In this document: piece by piece, positions 23,016 through 31,714 of the stretch
Layout of the letters: every line of letters starts with the position of its first letter
Numbering within the stretch: position 1 is the stretch's first letter
Origin: a virus
IMG/VR virus record: IMGVR_UViG_3300025141_000151
Location: 1-49,947 of that record
Length of the DNA stretch: 49,947 nucleotides
Reading direction: 5' to 3' (one strand)
Made by a program: the position numbers and the translations under genes
The notes under the pieces: model-generated
Database searches by the model: none
What the model saw: the letters and a program-made list of their open reading frames with translations, nothing else
What the model was told of the DNA's origin: nothing

Positions 23016-24053
23016 ATGTCTGACGAAGCGACGATTATTCCGACAAGTAAGCTCAAGACGGTGTCCGTTGATAGGTGCGTGGCATCACCCACTCTTATGA
23101 GGGAAGTGGACAAAGAGAGTGAGGAATTCATCGGGATCTGTGACAGTATTCGGCAAGAGGGATTTATCTCAGCGGTCACGGTTAGACCGGCAGAACGGGG
23201 GCAGAAAGATTACGACTATTATGTCGTTGATGGTCTTCACAGATTCCTCGCCGCGCAGACAGTTGGTATGACTGACATTCCCGTTGTCATTCGCAACATC
23301 GACGAAGCGGAGGCTTTGAAGGTGATGTTGATGGGCAACATCCACAAGAAGGATGCGAAGCCTTTTGAAGAGGCTAAAATGATTCGGGCAGTATTGGCGA
23401 ATGAGCCAACTATGACGATCACCGACATGGGACAGTCCCTCGGTAAGAACGTTATTTACATCCGTAAGAGGCTCAAGCTCGTTGCCAAAATCACGAATCC
23501 TGAGATTATGAAAGAAGTGGATTCGGGTAAAATCAACCTGAATAACGCTATCGAGCTGTCACGTCTGCCTGCTGCTGATCAGGTTGCCATGTTGGCCGAT
23601 GCCAAGACCATGTCTTCACAGGAATTTACTGCGAATGTTGAATCGCATCTGACTGAGGCTCGTAAGGCCGCCAACAAAGGTGAAAAAGCCGCACCTAAAT
23701 TCGAACCCCATTTGATTCTGCAAACAAGGAAGAAACTCCGTGAGGAGATGGAATCTCTTACAGCAGGTCATGCCCTCTGCGCTGACCTCAAGACCCCTCT
23801 TGAGGGCTACGCTGTCGCCTTGAAGTGGATTCACTCTATGGACCCATTGACCTTGGAAGAAAGACAGGCGAAGTGGGAAGAAAAGCAACTACAAAAGGAG
23901 CAAGACAAACAGCGAAGGACGATGGAAGCATCGTTGAGGAAGACCGAGAAGACGCGGAAGGAGTTGGCAGAAGCGGAAGCATCAGCCCAAACCGCAACTG
24001 ATTGGCTCCAGAAGCACAGTAACGAAATCGCAGCAGCAGCAGTGAACAGTTAA
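23016..24053 (+). CDS. ParB-like protein 1
   Basis: 345 residues, ATG with GAAGGAGAG upstream. N-terminal ParB/Srx-type domain: 'FIGICDSIRQEGFISAVTVR' (SI--G), 'YYVVDGLHRFLAAQTVGM' (G-HR--A, usual GxRR), 'VMLMGNIHKKDAKPFEEA' (the EN-x-R-D-P-E-A box with G in place of E). A central HTH 'TITDMGQSLGKNVIYIRKRL' follows, and a long charged coiled coil at the C-terminus (about 280-340). ParB proteins bind palindromes through the HTH, so the adjacent TGATT-N4-AATCA sites are natural candidates for its target (inference). Confidence 0.8.
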   Translation: MSDEATIIPTSKLKTVSVDRCVASPTLMREVDKESEEFIGICDSIRQEGFISAVTVRPAERGQKDYDYYVVDGLHRFLAAQTVGMTDIPVVIRNIDEAEALKVMLMGNIHKKDAKPFEEAKMIRAVLANEPTMTITDMGQSLGKNVIYIRKRLKLVAKITNPEIMKEVDSGKINLNNAIELSRLPAADQVAMLADAKTMSSQEFTANVESHLTEARKAANKGEKAAPKFEPHLILQTRKKLREEMESLTAGHALCADLKTPLEGYAVALKWIHSMDPLTLEERQAKWEEKQLQKEQDKQRRTMEASLRKTEKTRKELAEAEASAQTATDWLQKHSNEIAAAAVNS

Positions 24054-24067
24054 GGTAAAATAAGAAA

Positions 24068-24757
24068 ATGGCAAAGAAAGAACTGACAGTAGCGGATAGT
24101 GTTCTGCCGGCGACAGCGGACGAACTGGGTGCCCTCCCAACGGGGATGGTGAAGCAAGAGGAGGCAATCAATCAGTATGAATTGAGTGGGTTCCTCCCTC
24201 GAATGCAGGTTTGTAACGCGACGTCGGATGCATGTAAGGTCCACGGTGTACCCATTGGCAACATGGCAGTCGTACCCTTCGGCTCGAAGTCAGTTGACGT
24301 CGGTACTCAGGTGGATGTTTTTCCAATTGCTTACAGAATGTTTGCATTGGATACACGCCAAGAGAAGGGTATGTCGAGTTCCGACCCTAATCATCAGGTG
24401 TACAAGGACATTCTAGAGGCATTCAGTGCCGGAGCGAAGTTCACGTATCATGGCCCTCAGGTATTGTGTTACATTCCGATTCACGGGTTCGTATCCGTGT
24501 ATTACGGAACGAAATCAATGGCCTATGTCTTTGCTCAGGTCAAGGTACAGATGAATCCGCGTGTTTGGTGTTCCATGGAACCCAAGCTCATCGAAAAGAA
24601 CCGGAATTCCTGGTATGTAATCGAAACGAGAGCTACCGGGGCCGAGTTCGAGCTACCTCCGACGTCTGAGATTCAGAAGGTTCTGGATAAGTTCCTTGTG
24701 GAAGAGACTACGGGCGTTGAGGAGGAAGAGGAGGAAGTGGAAGGCCGCAGTGTCTAA
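24068..24757 (+). CDS. Hypothetical protein with acidic tail (possible SSB-like)
   Basis: 229 residues. The N-terminal 200 residues are beta-rich ('MAVVPFGSKSVDVGTQVDVF', 'SMAYVFAQVKVQMNPRVW') and the C-terminus is strongly acidic (VEEEEEEVEGRSV), an arrangement seen in single-stranded DNA-binding proteins whose tail recruits partners. It lies between a ParB-like gene and a helicase and is followed by a large hairpin that could set its expression apart. The SSB idea is only from layout; no OB-fold signature is certain. Confidence 0.5.
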   Translation: MAKKELTVADSVLPATADELGALPTGMVKQEEAINQYELSGFLPRMQVCNATSDACKVHGVPIGNMAVVPFGSKSVDVGTQVDVFPIAYRMFALDTRQEKGMSSSDPNHQVYKDILEAFSAGAKFTYHGPQVLCYIPIHGFVSVYYGTKSMAYVFAQVKVQMNPRVWCSMEPKLIEKNRNSWYVIETRATGAEFELPPTSEIQKVLDKFLVEETTGVEEEEEEVEGRSV

Positions 24758-24766
24758 CTAAACAAC

Positions 24767-24818
24767 GGGCCGCATCGGGTACTCACCTCGCCTGTCTCTA
24801 CACCACCCGATGCGGCCC
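24767..24818. terminator. 14-bp perfect stem with 24-nt loop
   Basis: Arms GGGCCGCATCGGGT (24767-24780) and ACCCGATGCGGCCC (24805-24818) are perfect complements. The loop is pyrimidine-rich. No T tract follows, and the next start codon is 16 nt later, so it may be a terminator, an attenuator or a site that controls translation of the next gene. Confidence 0.65.
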
Positions 24819-24834
24819 ACCTCAGGAATTGATC

Positions 24835-25248
24835 ATGGTCCCTATCGCTATCACTATACCCGATCCAGCCGCTATACAAAAAGCTACACAAGAGTTCAAG
24901 GTCGGCATTGATTGTAAAAGCAGAAACCCGAGTGATCTATTGTCAAGCACTGATGACAGTAGATTCGTGCACTTAGTGGTTGTCGAGACGGTAGATCGAA
25001 AAATAGTGATGGAGCTAACTAAGTATGTCGATGTGAAAGTGGCCCATGTGGATGAGTTTGGTTATTATTCATTCATAGGGGGGACGGTTGATAATTGGGA
25101 GCTACTAATAAAGGAATGGTGTACGGATGAATTTGACACTGATGCTGAGCGCCGCTTCGGTACCGATGTATACAGAATACTGAAGTCCCTATCGCTCACT
25201 ACTATTAACGTCAGTACACACGCGGATGGATCATTTATATGCAAGTGA
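24835..25248 (+). CDS. Hypothetical protein upstream of the SNF2-like helicase
   Basis: 137 residues from ATG 24835 (CAGG 8 nt upstream; a TTG at 24829 is less likely). Beta/alpha pattern with 'RFVHLVVVETVDRKIVMELT'. It overlaps the helicase start by 10 nt, so the two are coupled. No family recognised. Confidence 0.6.
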   Translation: MVPIAITIPDPAAIQKATQEFKVGIDCKSRNPSDLLSSTDDSRFVHLVVVETVDRKIVMELTKYVDVKVAHVDEFGYYSFIGGTVDNWELLIKEWCTDEFDTDAERRFGTDVYRILKSLSLTTINVSTHADGSFICK

Positions 25249-27125
25249 CATTGGCTACAACACACAAGCGTCTCGCAACTATTACTCGAATAAACAACAG
25301 ATTATCATTCGATTTCCGCTATGATCTTGGAATCAAAGATCACATTAAGGCCCAATCAGGGGCTCGCTTTGATTGGACGAGTAACATGTGGAGTTTCGAT
25401 ATTACTCCACATAATATGTTCCAGCTTGCCTACCTTCTACGTTTGAATCCACCAGACCCAAACTCGGAACTACCTCTCGGTTTCAATCCATACGCGCTAT
25501 GGGAGTCCCCTACCTTGGGACTCACTTACGAGCGGCCCCTCTACTCCCATCAAAAAGCCATGGTCGAGCACGGCATAGCGCACCACTATGTCGTTTTCGC
25601 GTGTGAAATGGGTACTGGTAAGACTCTTTCTGCCATCGAAATGATGGAGCGCATTGAGGGTGAATGCTGGTATGTCGGTCCCAAAGCAGGCGTGTATGCC
25701 GTCACACGTGAGTTAAATAAATGGAAGAGTAAGGTGCGCCCACGTATGTTAACATATGAGGGTATGAAGAAGGTACTCAGTCAGTGGGATGGTAGTAAGG
25801 CACCACGAATGCTCATCTTCGATGAGTTTCACAAGATCAAGAATGAGACTGCCCAACGCAGTAAGGCAGCACGTCATCTTGCCGATGCCATCAGACGAGA
25901 ATATGGTCAGGATGGTTTCATAATCGGAATGAGTGGTACGCCGGCACCGAAGTCACCTTTGGATTGGTGGTGGCCTTGTGAAGTGATTGCGCCGGGGTTT
26001 CTACGGGAAGGAACGAAGGGGAAATTCAAGCGTAGGCTGGCGTTTACTGAGAAGAGAGAAGGATTGTATGGTGCCTATGAACATCTGCTATCTTGGCGTG
26101 ACGACGAGGAAAAGTGTGAGGTATGTGGTCAATATTGGGAGGAGGCAATAGAGCATCACGTACCTGAGGTACCTGATTATCACATATTTAAGCATAGTAC
26201 CAATGAGGTAGCTGGGCTGTTTGAGCGGATGAAGGGATTGGTGCTAGTGCAGTTCAAGAAGGACTGTATACAGTTGCCTGAGATGACCTATGAGGTGATT
26301 AAGGCGAAGCCAACAGTCGATATGCTGCGGGCAATGCAGACTATAATCAATACGTCTACACGTGCAATTACAGCACTTAGCCGGTGTAGGCAACTGAGTG
26401 ATGGTTTCCAGTACGTAAAGGAAAAGGAAGGTGATGAGATATGTGCGGCATGTGATGGTAAAGGCAAAGGTATTCATCCTATTGCAACGGATACAGAAGG
26501 CCCCAATACAGACACTGTGTATGAGTTTGAGGAGGGACCATGTGCTGAGTGTAACGGAACAGGAAAACAGCCTATAATCGTCAGGAATGTAAAGGATGTG
26601 ACGTCGCCTAAAGATGAATACTTAATGGGGGAGGTAGAGAAACATGAAGAGATAGGCAGGCTAGTGATCTGGGCCGGCTTCCAAGCCAGTATCGAAAGGA
26701 TTACACAACTATTAGTAGCAAAGGATTGGGCGGTACTTAGGCTCGATGGCCGAGGTTACATTCCATACAATACAGATGCATCAGTCGAGACACTGATGAA
26801 TGAGATGGACTGGTCAACTAACCCAGGAACAATTGAGAAACTATGTATCGTTGCCAATCCACAGGCAGGAGGAACAGCCAATACTTTCACAGCTAGTCCC
26901 ACCGCTATCTACTTCAGCAATACATTCGATGCTGATGCACGGCAACAGAGCGAACCGCGTATCCATAGGATGGGCATGGACCCAAATAGAGGCGCGAGAA
27001 TAGTCGATATATTCTGCCTCCCAACGGATGTTTTAATCTATGATAACATCCACTTGAAGAAGAAACTGCAAGGTATGTCAATGGGGCAACTAAAGGAGCA
27101 ATTGTGGACCAGCAAACAGAAATAG
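25239..27125 (+). CDS. SNF2/SF2-type DNA helicase with DnaJ-like zinc insertion
   Basis: 628 residues. Residues ~1-80 resemble a HARP-like N-terminal domain ('ARFDWTSNMWSFDITPHNMF'). The ATPase core has 'YSHQKAMVEHG' (Q-like), Walker A 'CEMGTGKT' (about 122-129), Walker B DEFH (195-198), 'GMSGTPAPKSPLDWW' (motif III) and in the second lobe 'RLVIWAGFQASIERI' and 'QQSEPRIHRMGM' (motif VI). Between the lobes lie CEVC...HH and the DnaJ-like pair CAACDGKGKG (about 402) and CAECNGTGK (about 435). Such enzymes remodel forks or displace protein. Starts at ATG 25239. Confidence 0.85.
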   Translation: MQVTLATTHKRLATITRINNRLSFDFRYDLGIKDHIKAQSGARFDWTSNMWSFDITPHNMFQLAYLLRLNPPDPNSELPLGFNPYALWESPTLGLTYERPLYSHQKAMVEHGIAHHYVVFACEMGTGKTLSAIEMMERIEGECWYVGPKAGVYAVTRELNKWKSKVRPRMLTYEGMKKVLSQWDGSKAPRMLIFDEFHKIKNETAQRSKAARHLADAIRREYGQDGFIIGMSGTPAPKSPLDWWWPCEVIAPGFLREGTKGKFKRRLAFTEKREGLYGAYEHLLSWRDDEEKCEVCGQYWEEAIEHHVPEVPDYHIFKHSTNEVAGLFERMKGLVLVQFKKDCIQLPEMTYEVIKAKPTVDMLRAMQTIINTSTRAITALSRCRQLSDGFQYVKEKEGDEICAACDGKGKGIHPIATDTEGPNTDTVYEFEEGPCAECNGTGKQPIIVRNVKDVTSPKDEYLMGEVEKHEEIGRLVIWAGFQASIERITQLLVAKDWAVLRLDGRGYIPYNTDASVETLMNEMDWSTNPGTIEKLCIVANPQAGGTANTFTASPTAIYFSNTFDADARQQSEPRIHRMGMDPNRGARIVDIFCLPTDVLIYDNIHLKKKLQGMSMGQLKEQLWTSKQK

Positions 27126-28093
27126 TAGAGCAACCTGAGGTCGAGGTCGAGCAAAGAGTAGAGCGTCTTCTTCTCAGAGACATCTGGGTCAATGAGGAGT
27201 TCAATTGTCGGGGGAGAATCATACCGTCTGAGTGCGTAGATTTGGCTAAGGCGATTGAAGCTCAGGGATTGATTCAACCGGTAACGGTCTGTCCAGTTCC
27301 AAGCGATATGGCGAATCCACTTAATAAGAAGTACCTTCTTGTTTGTGGTTATCGACGCGTCCTGGCTATGCACAGGATACTGAAATGGGAACGTGTGCCC
27401 AGTGTAATCTCGACTCGCGTTGACTCCCTCAGTATGGCTATGGCATACAATCTGAGTGAGAACCTGAAGCGAGAGGACTTGGACATTCTTCAGGAGGCTC
27501 TCGCAATTGCGAAGCTCAAAAAGCTCGCTGTGCGTCGGGATGCTATCATGGAACAGATGGGGGTGAGTAATGGTTGGCTCCAGATACGTGAGCAGCTATT
27601 GCAGCTACCTGTTGAAATCTTTCCCTCCATTAAAGCGGAATTCATCAATCAAACAGATATCCGCGAGCTATACACGATGCTCAGGCTAGAGGGACGGGAT
27701 GCCTGCTTGGAGATGGCTGGTGAAATACGGGAGGCTAAGCAAAAGGGCAATACTCGGATCAATAAAAGCAGTATCGAGATGGGGAAAAAGAAGAAAACGA
27801 AGAGGGCGAGAAAGAAGCAAGAGATGGTAGAGATGATACACCACTTGCTGGCTACCATCGGTGAAGAGACAGCTACGTTTGCCTTGGCGTGGGGCTCCGG
27901 TGAGCTGTCAATGGGTGATTTCGATACCAAGATGGTGCAGCATATACAGGCTCAAAACGCTATGTTGGAGAATATGAGAAAATACATCATAGCCACAATG
28001 GAGGGTATTGCTGTTCCTGATGGTGTAACGGATGCGCTGATACAATGGATTGACGATCAAGAGCGTATCTATATTCAGTATGGGGATCTGTAA
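27104..28093 (+). CDS. ParB-like protein 2
   Basis: 329 residues; GTG 27104 with AAAGGAG upstream, overlapping the helicase end by 22 nt. ParB motifs: 'VDLAKAIEAQGLIQPVTVCP' , 'YLLVCGYRRVLAMHRILKW' (G-x-R-R) and 'NLSENLKREDLDILQEALAI' (EN-x-R-x-D-x-x-x-E-A), then an HTH ('MEQMGVSNGWLQIREQLLQL') and a lysine-rich linker ('KKKKTKRARKK'). It keeps all canonical residues, unlike ParB-like protein 1. A DNA-binding, CTPase or nuclease activity are all possible; the sequence does not decide. Confidence 0.85.
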   Translation: MDQQTEIVEQPEVEVEQRVERLLLRDIWVNEEFNCRGRIIPSECVDLAKAIEAQGLIQPVTVCPVPSDMANPLNKKYLLVCGYRRVLAMHRILKWERVPSVISTRVDSLSMAMAYNLSENLKREDLDILQEALAIAKLKKLAVRRDAIMEQMGVSNGWLQIREQLLQLPVEIFPSIKAEFINQTDIRELYTMLRLEGRDACLEMAGEIREAKQKGNTRINKSSIEMGKKKKTKRARKKQEMVEMIHHLLATIGEETATFALAWGSGELSMGDFDTKMVQHIQAQNAMLENMRKYIIATMEGIAVPDGVTDALIQWIDDQERIYIQYGDL

Positions 28094-28422
28094 TGAAATA
28101 TCGAAAAAGACCTATTGAGGCATCACAATGGAAGAAGAACGGTGATCATCCTAAGGATGCTTGTGAGTATATTCCTGTTGAAGAGGGTGCTGGTCTGGCT
28201 TTAACAGAGGGTAAAGTAGTTCGCTATTATAGAGACCCCTCACTCAACGGTCAGCTAGAATGCCCTCACTGTGGCCGTAAGTCTCATGATCATGGTTGGA
28301 TTGATACACTTGAGGGTGGTCATACAGTATGTCCAGGTGATTGGATAATCACTGGCATCAAAGGCGAATATTACCCTTGTAAGCACAGTATCTTCATGCT
28401 CACATATGAGAGGGTCACATGA
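28093..28422 (+). CDS. Conserved phage protein (PGDWIITG-x-KGEYYPC family)
   Basis: 109 residues. Start 'MKYRKRPIEASQWKKNGDHP' and end 'CPGDWIITGIKGEYYPCKHS' followed by 'FMLTYE' match a very common phage family of unknown function (MKYRKKPV-IEA-QW...PGD-II-G--GE-YPCK---F--TYE). A CPHCGRKSHDHGW insert adds a likely zinc site. TAATG junction with the ParB-like gene. Confidence 0.75.
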   Translation: MKYRKRPIEASQWKKNGDHPKDACEYIPVEEGAGLALTEGKVVRYYRDPSLNGQLECPHCGRKSHDHGWIDTLEGGHTVCPGDWIITGIKGEYYPCKHSIFMLTYERVT

Positions 28423-28508
28423 GTAGGGTGTGGATCCACACAAGCAACAGGAAGAATAAAAAGAAAAAGCGCAAAGTGGTGAAGGCAAGCAGGAGGAAGA
28501 ACAGATGA
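28419..28508 (+). CDS. Tiny basic peptide
   Basis: 29 codons, ATG overlapping the previous stop (ATGA) and stop overlapping the next ATG. About half of the residues are K or R (RKNKKKKRKVVKASRRKNR). Coupling on both sides argues that it is translated; function unknown. Confidence 0.45.
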   Translation: MSRVWIHTSNRKNKKKKRKVVKASRRKNR

Positions 28509-28654
28509 ATAAGTTTGTGGTGGATGAGATCACAGGTGGCGTTGCACTGATCTTCGCCCTTATCGTTTTCGCCTTCATCGCCGGCTTCTATCTAGGCCAC
28601 GAGACAGGCGAAGCCAAAGCATTGGCTCAGATCTATTTGGAGACAGAAAAGTGA
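28505..28654 (+). CDS. Small single-pass membrane protein
   Basis: 49 residues; one hydrophobic helix 'GGVALIFALIVFAFIAGFYL' (about residues 11-30) then a charged tail. AGGAGGAAG lies upstream. It is coupled by overlaps to both neighbours. Could be holin-like or an envelope-stress factor, but nothing specific supports either. Confidence 0.6.
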   Translation: MNKFVVDEITGGVALIFALIVFAFIAGFYLGHETGEAKALAQIYLETEK

Positions 28655-28788
28655 TTTTAGTATATCTAGCAGGGATATGTTTAGCTGTTCTCATTGTCGG
28701 TCGTGAAATCATACATGCTATTGATGGCGTCATATATGAAATATATGAATTGAGGATGCAGATCGAAAGAGAGAGTATGAACAGATGA
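28651..28788 (+). CDS. Small single-pass membrane protein
   Basis: 45 residues, GTG start overlapping the previous stop (GTGA). N-terminal helix 'ILVYLAGICLAVLIVGREII' then an amphipathic acidic/basic tail. Coupled to the next gene by ATGA. Confidence 0.55.
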   Translation: MILVYLAGICLAVLIVGREIIHAIDGVIYEIYELRMQIERESMNR

Positions 28789-28946
28789 AACCAGACTTTT
28801 ATGATAACGTACTGGGGCAGCCAGTTAAGGTTCAAGGTACATTGTTCAGGTGCCCTAAATGTTGGAAGATACACCCTAGTTTGAATAAGGCAGTCAAATG
28901 TCACGGCATGAAGAGTAAGCACATACATAGGAAGGTACTGTCATGA
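28785..28946 (+). CDS. Small C2H2-like zinc protein
   Basis: 53 residues, with 'FRCPKCWKIHPSLNKAVKCH' and 'GMKSKHIHRK': a CxxC pair followed by CH...H residues as in a zinc finger. Overlaps both neighbours by 4 nt. Confidence 0.55.
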   Translation: MKPDFYDNVLGQPVKVQGTLFRCPKCWKIHPSLNKAVKCHGMKSKHIHRKVLS

Positions 28947-29185
28947 AATTATGGATACTTGAACCGTGTGTTAACCGTGAGTATGATCCATGGAAAGCCG
29001 GCTATGATACATATGCCGGTCACGTAATCAGAGCAGAGACAGAGCGCAAGGCTCGCGAAATAGCGGCTCGACACCACGGTGACGAGGGTGCTAATGCGTG
29101 GCTACACTCGACGCTCTCAACGTGCATTGAACTATTACCTGAAGGCCCAGAGGGGACTGTACTATACAGTTACATTGGGTCCTAA
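28943..29185 (+). CDS. Conserved phage hypothetical protein
   Basis: 80 residues. 'MKLWILEPCVNREYDPWKAG', 'HVIRAETERKAREIAARHHG' and 'STCIEL' match a common phage family (W----G-VV-A-SE--AR-IA---GDEG...W----STC-EL) of unknown function. Confidence 0.65.
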   Translation: MKLWILEPCVNREYDPWKAGYDTYAGHVIRAETERKAREIAARHHGDEGANAWLHSTLSTCIELLPEGPEGTVLYSYIGS

Positions 29186-29210
29186 AGTCCAATCAAACTA
29201 AAGGTAGATC

Positions 29211-29390
29211 ATGAGCAGTTATGCATACATCAGAGTAAAGCGGGGCAAGGGGTTCGACTCGATTATGTTGGAGGATTTGAGTGAGGGAGAAAGGACCAGC
29301 CTATTGCAAAGCAAGGGTACTGATGAGTTGATTCGGTGGATTAACATGCTGTGTGATGCACTGAAGGACAATGAAGGGACTGTAGAGTGA
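29211..29390 (+). CDS. Hypothetical small protein upstream of DNA polymerase
   Basis: 59 residues, ATG with AAAGGTAG upstream. Mixed charged helix ('GTDELIRWINMLCDALKDN'). Its stop overlaps the GTG of the polymerase gene, so it may set polymerase translation. Confidence 0.6.
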   Translation: MSSYAYIRVKRGKGFDSIMLEDLSEGERTSLLQSKGTDELIRWINMLCDALKDNEGTVE

Positions 29391-31714
29391 TCTATGCTGA
29401 CACAGAAACATGTGGACTATATGGTCCGATTGTGTTAATGCAGTGGGCTATCGATGATGGCCCAGTGCATATGCTCAATCCGTGGACCACTACTATTGAT
29501 ACCACTATAGACTGCATACAGACTATTGTGGATAGTGATAGTGTGTGGTTCAATGTAGCATTTGATTGGTTCCACCTGTGTCAAATGTACACAACACTGA
29601 CATTACTAAGAGGACTACAGGGTAATTCAATTCCTATCATTGATGATTACGCAATCATGGAGGGCCAAGCTCGTGAAGTAGACATATGCTTAAAACCAAA
29701 AGGCGTGTTCGACATTATGTTACACGCCAGAAAGGGTCCGTATCAGGCTTTAATGGATAGAAAGCCAATCAGGATCAAAAGAGTACCTCGCGTTCTAGCG
29801 CAACCATTAGCTGATAAGCTAACTGAGCTGATTAAGCTGAAGGATGTGCTCTTTGCTAAGAAGGCAGATAGTAGTAAGCGTTGGTCTGTACTGGAGGCAA
29901 CCAACACACTTGGCGAGGTTGATGATGATTTTAGAGACCTGGAACTTAGCTTTGCCCCTAGTGGTGGACTTAAGGCTCTTGCCGTCGATGCTCTTGGTGC
30001 TACGGTGCAACATTATGTCGATATTGCTATTGATAGCCAGTTTCTACCTAAGGAAGTGGGCTACGCACCTTTCGCATTAGCGCCATACAAGAAGAATAAA
30101 CGCTGGGTACAACCAAGGGTAGGCGACTGGAAAGGCAAATGGCCAGATGTAATCACACAGCATATCAGTCATTGGGAGAATAATCAACAAGCAAGGGAGT
30201 ATGCAGAGCATGATGTAACCTATGTAAGGTCGCTATATAACTATTTTAAGCGCCCTGCTATTAATGACAAGGACAGCATATTGGCGGCTATGGTAGGTGC
30301 CGTTCGCTGGCGGGGATTCACACTCGATATACCTAAACTAAAGGCTCTACTTACGGCTAATCGGACAGCACGAGGTAAGCTAGTGCCGCTGAATAGCCCA
30401 CAGGTATGTAGGGTATACCTAGAGCAAGTGATGTCGGACACCGAAAAGATCGTTTTGATTGACAATGATAAGGTGACAACAAAGAGAACTATACTAGAGG
30501 AAGTGGCACAGTGGACGGTCGATGAAGTGTGCGACGATTGCTATGGTGCCGGCTGCGACAAGTGTGTTGATGGCTTAATCAAAGGAACTGAGAAACATAA
30601 GGCCGCTGTAAGAGCACAGAACATAGTTGATTACAGAAGACTGTGTCATGCTATTAATATGTTCGAGAAGCTGTTAACAGCGGGTAAGTTTCACGCATCA
30701 TTTGAGGTGATTGGTACTCTCAGTAGTAGGATGAGTGGTGGCGACGGTCTAAATGCGCAGGGGATTAATCACGCTAAAGATGTGCGAGAATGCTTCACAT
30801 TAGCTAACAAAGGCCACGTACTCGAAGGAGGTGACTTCGACTCATTTGAGATTAGTATAGCTGATGCGGTCTATGATGACGATTGGCTACATGAGCAGCT
30901 ACTGAGTGGAAAGAAACTACACGGATTAATGGGGGAGAATTTCTTCCCCGGAAAGAGTTATGATGAAATACTTTCGACTGATGGTTCGGTTAATCAAGTG
31001 GATGATCTCTACAAAAGATCAAAGCAAGGGGTGTTCGCCTTGCTCTACGGAGGCACACCATACACTCTCCACATCCGAGTTGGCATTGCTACCGACGTCG
31101 CAGAGGAAGCAGAACGAAGCTGGCTCAAACGATGCAAAGGATGGGGAGAAGCAAGAGCTAGAATCTTTGACAAATTCTGTACAATGCGCCAGCCTGGAGG
31201 ACTTGGAACAAGAGTAGAATGGCATGAGCCAGTACAGTACATAGAATCAATCCTAGGCTTTAGGAGGTATTTCACTCTAGAGACACAGATATGTCACGCA
31301 TTGTATAAGCTGGGTGAAGAGCCACCTGAGGAGTGGGTACGATTCCCTGTTAAGGTGACTAGGCGTGATCGAGAACAGACGGCAGGTGGTGCGTTGAGGA
31401 GTGCTCTCTTCGGTGCTGCATTCAAAATCCAAGCTAGGATTATGCGAGCAGCAGCTAATCATGAGATACAAAGTCCTGGTGGTGAGCTAACGAAGGAGGT
31501 GCAAAGTGATCTGTGGACGCTACAGCCGGCAGGCATTAACTCCTGGCATGTGCAGCCGCTCAATGTCCATGATGAGGTGAAGTCACCTTGCATTCCTTCA
31601 TTATGTGGTAAACAAAAGGAGATAGTGGAAGCCTTCATAGAGAGGAGAAAGGCAACGGTGCCACTGTTGGCGATGGATTGGCTCACGGGACTTAATAACT
31701 GGGGAGACAAATGA
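29387..31714 (+). CDS. polA-like: Family A DNA polymerase with 3'-5' exonuclease domain
   Basis: 775 residues, GTG start. Exonuclease motifs: 'IYADTETCG' (ExoI, DxE), 'WFNVAFDWFHL' (ExoII), 'YAEHDVTYVRSLY' (ExoIII). Polymerase motif A 'EGGDFDSFEISIADAV', motif B 'RSKQGVFALLYGG' with K and F at the positions of E. coli K758 and F762, motif C 'NVHDEV'. The thumb region carries an insertion CDDCYGAGCDKC (from residue ~382), a DnaJ-like CxxCxGxG zinc motif that is unusual for PolA. There is no 5'-3' exonuclease domain. It is the replicative polymerase of the phage. Confidence 0.92.
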   Translation: MIYADTETCGLYGPIVLMQWAIDDGPVHMLNPWTTTIDTTIDCIQTIVDSDSVWFNVAFDWFHLCQMYTTLTLLRGLQGNSIPIIDDYAIMEGQAREVDICLKPKGVFDIMLHARKGPYQALMDRKPIRIKRVPRVLAQPLADKLTELIKLKDVLFAKKADSSKRWSVLEATNTLGEVDDDFRDLELSFAPSGGLKALAVDALGATVQHYVDIAIDSQFLPKEVGYAPFALAPYKKNKRWVQPRVGDWKGKWPDVITQHISHWENNQQAREYAEHDVTYVRSLYNYFKRPAINDKDSILAAMVGAVRWRGFTLDIPKLKALLTANRTARGKLVPLNSPQVCRVYLEQVMSDTEKIVLIDNDKVTTKRTILEEVAQWTVDEVCDDCYGAGCDKCVDGLIKGTEKHKAAVRAQNIVDYRRLCHAINMFEKLLTAGKFHASFEVIGTLSSRMSGGDGLNAQGINHAKDVRECFTLANKGHVLEGGDFDSFEISIADAVYDDDWLHEQLLSGKKLHGLMGENFFPGKSYDEILSTDGSVNQVDDLYKRSKQGVFALLYGGTPYTLHIRVGIATDVAEEAERSWLKRCKGWGEARARIFDKFCTMRQPGGLGTRVEWHEPVQYIESILGFRRYFTLETQICHALYKLGEEPPEEWVRFPVKVTRRDREQTAGGALRSALFGAAFKIQARIMRAAANHEIQSPGGELTKEVQSDLWTLQPAGINSWHVQPLNVHDEVKSPCIPSLCGKQKEIVEAFIERRKATVPLLAMDWLTGLNNWGDK

